DNA of 13,636 bases from an uncultured Pirellulaceae bacterium (lineage in GTDB: Bacteria; Planctomycetota; Planctomycetia; Pirellulales; Pirellulaceae), in contig CAKQNH010000041.1 in the NCBI GenBank assembly GCA_934255105.1, positions 1 to 13,636 on the forward strand, in the 5' to 3' direction. Every line of letters begins with the position of its first letter. Positions within the stretch are counted from its first letter, which is position 1. Shown piece by piece: positions 1 through 5,757 of the stretch. Position numbers and translations under genes: made by a program. Below the pieces are notes generated by a model. It had not been told where the DNA came from and did no database searches. It saw only the letters and a program-made list of their open reading frames with translations.

Positions 1-1029
1 CCAGGCTACGGCCACAGCCGGCAGCACGTGCGGCAGGCGCGCCAGGCTGCGAATCATGTCGGCATGGGTTTGATATTCGATGATCAGCCAGTTGACCGGG
101 GCTCTTGAACCATGCGTTGTTGTTGCACTGGGTGTTGAGCCGACCGTCGAGTGGGCCGCCAGTCGTAGGCCGAGCAGATTGGCAAAACAGCCGTCGGCGC
201 CGATGGCTGGCAGCGTTTCACTCGTCGGCAGCGTTTCACTTACTACTAGCGCTTCATTTACGGCCAGCGGTATATGCTCCTCCGTCGGCTGGCTAGCTTG
301 CTGACGCAGCAGGGGCTTCTCAGTGCGTTGCAACTCCGCGGCGATCGCTTGCAATCCTTGAATAGCCCCCGCTGATGCATTGAATTTGGGGATCCCGCTG
401 ACCGCCTGCACATGTGGTGTGGCCCGGTGGGCACTGCTGAGCACTGAGACGCGTGCCGCATCTAAGCTGCGCGCAAGGCCATTCACCAGCCAGGCTGCTG
501 CTTGTTCTTGGCTTGCAGCCTGGGACAATTGCAGACACAGCCCCTGGACTTGCTCCCAAGTCCGTTCCATGAAACCTTCCAGCTCGCGCTGTTGTCGAAC
601 CTGGATCACTTCAGCAAAAGCAGCTAGCAGCTCGACCAAACCGGCTTCGGCGGGTTGCGGAATGTCGGCCGTGTGGCTGACCAGCAGGTAGCCACTGCCA
701 AAATTTCCGGGTCGCAGTGGGACAGCCAACCACGCTTCGCCAGCTTGACTAGCGGCTACCCAAGCTCGCTTGTCGGCCCCAGGCTGAGCAAGTTGGGCGG
801 CGATTGCCTGATCGACTTGGACTGCGTGGGGCGATTGCCCACTGCTGGCAAGTGGCCACCACTGATCACCATCCGCTGGCAACATCACGACAGCCCGCTG
901 TGCGGAGATCGTCGACCTCAGCCGTTCCAGCAGCACCGCCAAAAGCTGGCTGCTGGATACATCTGAGCGAGCCAGATCCTCGAGCTCGTCGAGCATTTGA
1001 TCGAGTTGTTCGGTGCTGGCGCGAATCAA
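1..1029 (-). CDS. GAF-domain-like protein, N-terminal part; possible efflux adaptor fusion (partial)
   Basis: A minus-strand frame stays open from a stop at 1114-1116 to the left edge, giving about 343 residues with the C-terminus outside the window. The start is uncertain: TTG at 1029 has only a weak GGA upstream, and the first ATG is at 996. Residues about 20-135 look like a GAF-type sensory domain (helix, then strands with VVMLPADG, AWLAVPL and GSGYLLV). A helical, coiled-coil-like linker follows (about 140-175). A second GAF-like unit begins near 180, with SLDAARVSVL, HVQAVSGIPKF and a late VNWLIIEYQ strand. No membrane segment or signal peptide is seen in this part. Planctomycetes carry GAF-HlyD type fusions next to TolC genes, and the divergent TolC gene here fits that arrangement. 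The adaptor half would lie off the edge, so efflux adaptor is an inference. A GAF-containing signalling protein is the alternative. Confidence 0.6.
   Translation of the reverse strand, partial: MIRASTEQLDQMLDELEDLARSDVSSSQLLAVLLERLRSTISAQRAVVMLPADGDQWWPLASSGQSPHAVQVDQAIAAQLAQPGADKRAWVAASQAGEAWLAVPLRPGNFGSGYLLVSHTADIPQPAEAGLVELLAAFAEVIQVRQQRELEGFMERTWEQVQGLCLQLSQAASQEQAAAWLVNGLARSLDAARVSVLSSAHRATPHVQAVSGIPKFNASAGAIQGLQAIAAELQRTEKPLLRQQASQPTEEHIPLAVNEALVVSETLPTSETLPAIGADGCFANLLGLRLAAHSTVGSTPSATTTHGSRAPVNWLIIEYQTHADMIRSLARLPHVLPAVAVAW
211..240. repeat. Short in-frame tandem duplication in the GAF-like gene
   Basis: The 12-mer cagcgtttcact occurs at 211-222 and again at 229-240, an 18-bp period. 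On the minus strand it encodes two copies of SETLP in a low-complexity insert of the GAF-like protein. It keeps the frame and probably arose by slippage. Confidence 0.7.
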
Positions 1030-1338
1030 AAGCGGGGGTCCGTGTGGTGTAGTGGATACACAGTTTAGCGTCGTGGTTAGGAAAACCGTCGTAGCCGATA
1101 CTGAGCAAATACTTTAACTCAATTGTAATCACAACCGGAAATAACTTAGACCTGCGCACGTCCGCGAAGCTACCTGTCTTTCCCAATTAGACTTGCTACC
1201 GGAATACTCGTAACAAATGCAAACTCCCGCATAATAAGTTGAACTGGTGCAATCGTTATATCCGAAACCCAGAGTGTCTGATTCTATTAATTGTCGTACG
1301 TGGGATCCGTTCACAAGCGGGTTTCGGGAGGGGAAGGC
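1030..1338. promoter_or_regulatory. Divergent intergenic region between the GAF-like gene and the TolC gene
   Basis: These roughly 310 bp lie between two divergently transcribed genes, so promoters for both should be here. The stretch 1100-1300 is more AT-rich than its surroundings. A CATAAT hexamer at 1230-1235 resembles a -10 box for the plus strand, but no good -35 box lies at normal spacing, so I do not define a promoter. No tRNA or convincing small gene was found. Confidence 0.4.
1327..1334 (+). promoter_or_regulatory. Strong Shine-Dalgarno site that fixes the TolC gene start
   Basis: GGAGGGGA lies directly before ATG 1339, about 5-7 nt from the start depending on alignment. It supports ATG 1339 over the in-frame TTG at 1291, which would add 16 residues ahead of the lipoprotein signal. 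Confidence 0.75.
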
Positions 1339-3264
1339 ATGCGCCATCGACCACGAATTGCGGCAGGCAACCTGTGGCTACTGGGGTTGTTGCTAGCGAG
1401 TGGCTGCGCGCTGAACAGCAATCGGTTCAACTTCTGCAAAGACGACTCGTGCATGCCGCTGGGCACACAACCCACGGAAGGCCCTGCGCAGTTGCAGTTC
1501 AGCGAAGTCTGCGCTGTTCCCTGTGCTGGGCCGAGCATTGTCGAATATGTATCGCCGTTGGCTCTAGATGAAAGCACCCTCTCCAGCGGCAATCTTTTGC
1601 CGATGACATTGCAGGAGTGCATTCAGCTAGCGCTCACCAATTCGAAGATCATGCGCGATTTGGGGGGAACCGTGGTTCGATCGCCGCAGTCGGTGACAAC
1701 CATGCTCGATCCCGCCTTGGTTTTCAGCGATCCACGCTTGGGGGAAGAGGCGGCGCTGAGCGCCTTCGATGCCAATTTCTTTGTGAACAACTACTTCGAA
1801 CGCAATGATCGCGGATTGAACAATCAGTTCTTCGGCAACAACGGGCTCTTTAAGCAAGAATTGAATACGACTCAAGCGGGCATCAGCAAGCGTTCGGCCA
1901 CGGGGGGCTTCTTCGCTTTTCGCAATGTCACCAACTACGACCGCAACAATCAGCTCTCCAACCGCTTTCCCTTCGACTCGTGGGAAACCTATGTCGAAGC
2001 CGAAGTGCGACAACCTCTGCTGCAAGGTGCCGGCACACAGTTCAATCGCATCGCAGGCCCAGGCGCTGTGGCGGGGCAACTCAACGGTGTGCTGCTAGCC
2101 CGCGTCCGCACCGACGTAAGCCTGATCGACTTTGAAAAAGGTGTCCGCGATCTACTGGCTGAAGTCGAGAACTCCTATTGGGACTTGTACTACTCCTATC
2201 GCGACTTGGAAGCTCGCATCGACGTGCGGGAAATCGCCCAACAGACGCTCGATCTGCAAGACAAGAATGCCACCTCGCGCGGGAAGATCGCCCAAGCGGA
2301 GGAGCAGGTGTATCGCTTTCAAGCGGAAATTGTCGACTCGCTCAACGGTCGTCCGCTCGACGCCACCCGCACTAACAACGGTAGTGGCCCTGGGACCTTT
2401 CGCAGCACTGGCGGATTGCGAATCAGCGAACGCCGCTTGCGACTGGTGGTCGGACTACCAATCAACGATGGGCGTCTGATCAAACCGACGGATCCGCCGT
2501 TTGCCGCACCTGTTGTCTACGATTGGTCGAGCAGTGTGAATGAAGCCCTGCGCAATCGCGCAGAGATTCGCATGCAGAAATGGGCAATCAAACAGCGCGA
2601 GCTCGAATTGGTGGCCAACCGCAACTTTCTAAAACCGCAATTGGACGTTATCAGCCGCTACCGCTATCGAGGCTTCGGTGAAGATCTCCTGGGCCCCGAC
2701 TCGGCTGTCGCCAGTCTCTACGGTGGACAGTTCCAGGAGTGGCAAGTGGGGGTGGAGTACAACTTGCCAGTCGGCTTCCGCCGGGCGCATGCCGCCGTGC
2801 AGCATTCGCGACTGGGCCTGGCTCGCGAGGTGCAGTTGCTTAAGGAACAAGAGCGGTACATTCACTTTGCGCTCAGCAACGCCATCAACGAAGGGAAGCG
2901 GGCTTACGAAAACATGCAGTTGCAGCACAAGCGACTCGATGCCATCGTCGTGCAACTCAACGCAATCGAGGCCAAGGGGGATCAAGGTGAGAAGGCCGAG
3001 TTGGACGTGCGGTTGGAAACACACCGGCGTCTGCTCGATGCTCGACTGCGATTTCACCAGGCAGAGGTCGAATACGCATTGGCGCTGCGCAATGTCAACT
3101 TTGAAAAGGGGACTCTGTTGGAGTACTGCAACGTCAACTTGGTCGAAGCCATGGCACCTGGAAAGGCCTTCTTAGATGCCACCGAGCGGCGCGAGCGACT
3201 CGATTACGACGCGAGCCCAGTCAGTCGCGACATAGTGATAGGTGCCCCGAATCCGAGGACTTAG
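1339..3264 (+). CDS. TolC-family outer membrane efflux lipoprotein
   Basis: The protein has 641 residues, longer than typical TolC/OprM proteins (about 430-500). Residues 1-23 form a lipoprotein signal: basic N-terminus, hydrophobic core NLWLLGLLLA and lipobox ASGC with Cys23. Residues 88-100 (PMTLQECIQLALT) match the start of the outer-membrane efflux repeat, where a conserved helix opens the periplasmic barrel. The middle holds aromatic, Asn-rich strand segments. Two helical stretches follow, around 260-320 (EVENSYWDLYYSY) and 470-590 (long charged helices ending HQAEVEYALALRNV), as in the TolC coiled coils. It should form the outer-membrane exit duct of a tripartite pump or type I secretion system. 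The GAF-like gene diverges from it and may supply the adaptor; no inner-membrane pump lies in the window. Four further cysteines (33, 38, 58, 62) sit in the N-terminal extension. Transported substrate unknown. Confidence 0.88.
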   Translation: MRHRPRIAAGNLWLLGLLLASGCALNSNRFNFCKDDSCMPLGTQPTEGPAQLQFSEVCAVPCAGPSIVEYVSPLALDESTLSSGNLLPMTLQECIQLALTNSKIMRDLGGTVVRSPQSVTTMLDPALVFSDPRLGEEAALSAFDANFFVNNYFERNDRGLNNQFFGNNGLFKQELNTTQAGISKRSATGGFFAFRNVTNYDRNNQLSNRFPFDSWETYVEAEVRQPLLQGAGTQFNRIAGPGAVAGQLNGVLLARVRTDVSLIDFEKGVRDLLAEVENSYWDLYYSYRDLEARIDVREIAQQTLDLQDKNATSRGKIAQAEEQVYRFQAEIVDSLNGRPLDATRTNNGSGPGTFRSTGGLRISERRLRLVVGLPINDGRLIKPTDPPFAAPVVYDWSSSVNEALRNRAEIRMQKWAIKQRELELVANRNFLKPQLDVISRYRYRGFGEDLLGPDSAVASLYGGQFQEWQVGVEYNLPVGFRRAHAAVQHSRLGLAREVQLLKEQERYIHFALSNAINEGKRAYENMQLQHKRLDAIVVQLNAIEAKGDQGEKAELDVRLETHRRLLDARLRFHQAEVEYALALRNVNFEKGTLLEYCNVNLVEAMAPGKAFLDATERRERLDYDASPVSRDIVIGAPNPRT

Positions 3265-3355
3265 TTCTACTATCGCAAAACAATCTGAAGAGCACAGAGT
3301 TAGATAACGCGGATTCAGCGAATACGAATTGGAATAGATTGGGGAGCCGGTCAAG

Positions 3356-4123
3356 ATGCGAACTCACTTATTAACTGGGCTAATCAGCTTGGCTTGCGCC
3401 ACCGGCACAGGGCCGGCCGCTGTGGCACAGGCACCGCTGTGGTTCACTCCGAAATCACCGGCATTGGTTTCTCCGGCGGATGCGGCACCAACCCCACTGC
3501 AAAATGCGTCGCCAGTTCAGAGCGTGCCTCGACCAGGTGCCCCAGTGCAAGCCTCACCCAGCGATTCATTCGTTGTGGTAGCATACGCGCCCGATTTGGG
3601 AGCGGCCGTGTTCAATCGCCTCACAGACAAAGAGCAGACTCCCCAAGACCAAACCTCTCAAGACCAAACCCCGCTGCTGAACACCGAATCGATGATCGGA
3701 CCGCTGCAGAGCGCCGAAAAAATGTTCAGCAGATTGGACATCACCGATGGCTTGCTTGGCCAGGCAGCGCTCGCGCGACCTGGACCACGCGCCGACGCCG
3801 AAGACTACTTGTGGTCGCCTGCCGCATACACCTGGGTCAGCCCAGTGTTCTACCACCATCCGCTGTATTTCGAACAACCCAACTTGGAACGCTATGGAAT
3901 TGGCCGTGCGCGAGTGGCCCAACCGCTACTCTCGTCGGTCCACTTCTTTGGCAGCATTCCGCTGGTACCGTATAAGACGTTGACGCATCATCCGCGTGAA
4001 CGAGTCTACACGTTGGGACAGGGGCGGCCAGGCAACTGCGTGCCAGTGCAGCGCGGAGTGATTTTGGGAACGTCCAGCGTGGGCGAGGTGACCAGGTTCT
4101 GGCATCCAGGCAGCGGATATTAA
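3356..4123 (+). CDS. Exported planctomycete-type hypothetical protein
   Basis: The protein has 255 residues with a signal peptide (residues 1-24/26, cleavage near AVAQA). ATG 3356 has GGGGAG at 3341-3346. Residues 27-75 are Pro/Ala-rich and probably disordered. Residues 94-105 hold a short QDQT repeat. The conserved-looking part is residues 150-230: an aromatic stretch with HHPLYFEQPNLERYG, then VHFFGSIPLVPYK, then RPGNCVP. I recognise this block as typical of exported planctomycete proteins of unknown function, from memory rather than a search. It begins 91 bp after the TolC gene on the same strand with no clear terminator between, so co-transcription is plausible. It may be an envelope or periplasmic accessory protein; no catalytic motif is visible. 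Confidence 0.75.
   Translation: MRTHLLTGLISLACATGTGPAAVAQAPLWFTPKSPALVSPADAAPTPLQNASPVQSVPRPGAPVQASPSDSFVVVAYAPDLGAAVFNRLTDKEQTPQDQTSQDQTPLLNTESMIGPLQSAEKMFSRLDITDGLLGQAALARPGPRADAEDYLWSPAAYTWVSPVFYHHPLYFEQPNLERYGIGRARVAQPLLSSVHFFGSIPLVPYKTLTHHPRERVYTLGQGRPGNCVPVQRGVILGTSSVGEVTRFWHPGSGY
3644..3673. repeat. Two-copy 15-bp tandem repeat inside the exported protein gene
   Basis: caagaccaaacctct (3644-3658) is followed directly by caagaccaaaccccg (3659-3673). It encodes the repeated QDQT stretch in the linker region and is in frame. Confidence 0.8.
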
Positions 4124-4187
4124 ACAGCAGCAATTTGGCAACGGATCGACCTTGCCAGCGCTAGTCGGAGCACGTAATATCCACAGT

Positions 4188-4706
4188 ATGAGTGCAGCCA
4201 TGTCTTATAGCAGATTAAACTCGGGCCATCGATTCGGTGGGTGGGCTTGCGCGCTCGCCCTGCTGCCAATGCTGTTGTGGCCTAGCCTAGCGCGGAGCGC
4301 GTGTTGCTGTGCGGATCTTGCCGGTCAAGCCAAGCAGGCAAATAGCTCATTGACCGACTCTGTTGCAAGCTCTACCGGTGGTGCACAGCCACTGCAGCTA
4401 GCAGCCAGCGACAGTTGCCCCCGCTGCATCACCAGTTCCCAACCTGTCAGCGCCAATGGCTCACCGGAGTTGGCTACTCTCGCCTCGCACTGCGAATGCC
4501 AGTCGCACTTGCTGGCCAATTTTGTCTCGCCACGGGCAGACAGCGCGACGACAGACTACCGAACGGTCTCATTCCCAATCGTTTCAACAGCAATCTCCAC
4601 TGCGGTCGACAATCCAGCGCTTGCCCTGAGCAGCGATGTCCCAGTGCGACTGCTTTCTCCAACTGCCCACCAGCGACGAGCACTCCTGTGCTGCTGGCTG
4701 AATTGA
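4188..4706 (+). CDS. Small exported cysteine-motif protein, function unknown
   Basis: The protein has 172 residues from ATG 4188. ATG 4200 and TTG 4152 are alternative starts; none has a strong ribosome binding site, and GGA at 4143-4145 would favour TTG 4152. A hydrophobic segment (ACALALLPMLLWPSLA) followed by ARSA looks like a signal peptide, and the mature protein would begin near a CCC cluster. Further motifs are CPRC, HCEC and a C-terminal RRALLCCWLN. The middle is Ser/Thr/Ala-rich and poor in predicted structure. A comparable layout, with cysteine clusters near the mature N-terminus, a CxxC, an HCxC and a short hydrophobic tail ending in WxN, is familiar to me from planctomycete hypothetical proteins. 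The clusters could bind metal or form disulfides. It lies 64 bp after the previous gene on the same strand, and a terminator-like hairpin follows it. Function not assigned. Confidence 0.6.
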   Translation: MSAAMSYSRLNSGHRFGGWACALALLPMLLWPSLARSACCCADLAGQAKQANSSLTDSVASSTGGAQPLQLAASDSCPRCITSSQPVSANGSPELATLASHCECQSHLLANFVSPRADSATTDYRTVSFPIVSTAISTAVDNPALALSSDVPVRLLSPTAHQRRALLCCWLN

Positions 4707-4710
4707 GAAT

Positions 4711-4745
4711 GACTAGTGCTGAGGGTTTTCTCAGTAGTCTTCTTT
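4711..4745 (+). terminator. Terminator-like hairpin with T-rich tail
   Basis: The stem pairs gacta + ctgag (4711-4715, 4719-4723, with a 3-nt bulge gtg) with ctcag + tagtc (4730-4739) around a ggtttt loop. A T-rich stretch ttcttt follows at 4740-4745. It starts 5 nt after the stop of the small cysteine-motif gene and probably ends that transcript before the cysteine-rich gene. Confidence 0.5.
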
Positions 4746-4767
4746 CTGACAGTTTCTAAGTCTTGTG

Positions 4768-4798
4768 AGAGTGGCATGTTGCCGCTCTGCAATATAAA
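4768..4798 (+). promoter_or_regulatory. Operator-like dyad and -10-like element ahead of the cysteine-rich gene
   Basis: The arms agagtggca (4768-4776) and tgccgctct (4780-4788) are complementary except for one G-U position, around a tgt centre. TATAAA at 4793-4798 lies just downstream, resembling a -10 box 32 nt before the start codon. A TTGTGA at 4763-4768 is too far upstream (24-nt spacing) to be a standard -35. The dyad could bind a repressor or activator, or fold as an RNA hairpin. This is inference from symmetry and position. Confidence 0.35.
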
Positions 4799-4829
4799 CA
4801 ATTGAGTCGTTTGAATCAGGAGATGATTT

Positions 4830-5342
4830 ATGTCTGGAGTATTTTTGAAGGTTGCCGCTGCGCTCGTATTGGCGTCCGCCGTAGGCATTGGAGCTAGCAA
4901 TTGGACGACAGCTCAACCAGCCGCTACAAGCTGCGCTTGCGGTGTGTGCGAAGTTGGCTGCAACTGTTGCGATGGCGGCGGTTGCACCTGCGAGCAGTGC
5001 GAGTGCACCGCTTGTGGATGTAGCGCTGCGGCGGCATCCAACGAGTGCGCAGCTACCAAGAGCTGTGACAGCAAGCAAGCTTGCTGCGAACAATCCGCCA
5101 GCACCAGTGCAAGCGCTAAGGGCGTTTGTGGAGATACAACATGCTGCGACACTGCAACATGCTGTGACGATGCAAAATGCTGTGACGCTGGAGCCTGCTG
5201 TGACGCTGGAGTTTGCGCGAGCGATGGGGGCTGCTGCGATGCGGGGGGTTGTGGCGACGCCGAGTGCTGTGCTGACAGCGATTGTTGCACCGACGGCCAA
5301 TGCACCGATTCCGCTTGTGCGTCAGCTTGCGCCACGAACTAG
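4830..5342 (+). CDS. Exported cysteine-rich repeat protein (metallothionein-like composition)
   Basis: The protein has 170 residues, 36 of them cysteine (21%). AGGAG at 4818-4822 lies 7 nt before ATG 4830 and fixes the start. Residues 1 to about 29 form a signal peptide (VAAALVLASAVGIGA core). Residues 35-64 hold 12 cysteines in CxC, CC and CxxC arrangements (35, 37, 40, 44, 46, 47, 52, 54, 57, 59, 62, 64). A Ser/Ala-rich spacer covers about 65-99. From residue 105 a cysteine recurs every sixth position through 153 (105, 111, 117, 123, 129, 135, 141, 147, 153), mostly as CCDxxx units. The acidic Asp-Cys-Cys pattern suggests metal binding or heavy disulfide bonding outside the cytoplasm. I recognise no named family and see no enzyme motif. 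It has its own dyad and -10-like element upstream and a strong hairpin downstream, so it is probably monocistronic. Metallothionein-like describes composition, not homology. Confidence 0.82.
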   Translation: MSGVFLKVAAALVLASAVGIGASNWTTAQPAATSCACGVCEVGCNCCDGGGCTCEQCECTACGCSAAAASNECAATKSCDSKQACCEQSASTSASAKGVCGDTTCCDTATCCDDAKCCDAGACCDAGVCASDGGCCDAGGCGDAECCADSDCCTDGQCTDSACASACATN

Positions 5343-5418
5343 TGGCTGCAACATGCGTGACCGCGCTACTGAGTGTGTGTCTAACGGATTAGCCAGCTAG
5401 GCTAGCTCCAAACTGAAA

Positions 5419-5456
5419 GGCCCATAGCGAACTGTTTTGCAGTTCGCTATGCGGCC
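5419..5456. terminator. Strong hairpin, probable bidirectional terminator
   Basis: A perfect 12-bp stem joins catagcgaactg (5423-5434) and cagttcgctatg (5440-5451) with a 5-nt ttttg loop. It is extended by ggcc/ggcc (5419-5422 and 5453-5456) across a one-base bulge. It lies 77 bp past the stop of the cysteine-rich gene, between convergent genes. Only a weak T-rich tail follows, so efficiency is uncertain. Confidence 0.6.
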
Positions 5457-5636
5457 GTTCGTTTCGATGCTACGGCAACTCGCCAAAAACACTTGGCGGT
5501 ATGAAACCGCAGGATGTTGACGGGCACCCTCGGCTAGCGAATAGCTGGCACCGTTGAAGCTCTCACCGCAACTCGGCCTTCTCCCATTGCTACGATAAGT
5601 CGCGGCAGTCTAAGGTTGCTTATTTCGCCAGCCCCT

Positions 5637-5690
5637 GGCAACTTCTTTAGCACCGGCAATTTCATTACCACTGGTAACTTCATTGCTAAA
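5637..5690. repeat. Three-copy imperfect 18-bp tandem repeat
   Basis: The units are ggcaacttctttagcacc (5637-5654), ggcaatttcattaccact (5655-5672) and ggtaacttcattgctaaa (5673-5690). The array is intergenic, 68 bp past the oxidoreductase stop. Read on the plus strand it would give a repeated GNF motif, but no supported gene contains it. Confidence 0.75.
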
Positions 5691-5757
5691 GCTTGCCTTC
5701 GCGACCACTATCGCTCGCTCGGTAATAGCACCGGCGACACTCGCATTTCTCTGCGCG

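Larger units (their letters stand above)
5343..5757. other. Intergenic region between convergent genes
   Basis: These about 415 bp separate the cysteine-rich gene from the oxidoreductase gene, which point toward each other. The region holds a strong hairpin (5419-5456), two overlapping small hairpins (cgccaa/ttggcg at 5481-5498 and gcggt/accgc at 5496-5510) that cannot form together, and a three-copy 18-bp repeat (5637-5690). A plus-strand reading frame over the repeat runs into the oxidoreductase tail and lacks a ribosome binding site, so I call no gene. Confidence 0.6.

Noticed and set aside
1030..1115. A tRNA-like D-arm (ggtgtagtgg) near 1041
   Set aside because: No anticodon stem, T-loop consensus or acceptor pairing follows at the right distance.
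866..1186. Minus-strand 106-residue frame overlapping the GAF-like gene start, considered as a frameshifted N-terminus
   Set aside because: The GAF-like frame has plausible starts of its own and an N-terminal helix, and the overlapping frame reads as non-protein-like sequence.
1627..2079. A 150-residue minus-strand frame inside the TolC gene
   Set aside because: It lies fully within a well-supported gene on the other strand and shows no domain features.
4763..4798. MerR-type promoter with the dyad inside a long spacer
   Set aside because: The spacer between TTGTGA and TATAAA is 24 nt, longer than the 19-20 nt of MerR promoters, and the dyad overlaps the -35 candidate.
4731..5400. Long open frames on the plus strand (4888-5400) and minus strand (4731-5300, 4913-5335) over the cysteine-rich gene
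   Set aside because: The TGC/TGT/GCN-rich repeat simply lacks stop codons in other frames. Only the 4830 frame has a strong ribosome binding site, a signal peptide and a structured cysteine pattern.
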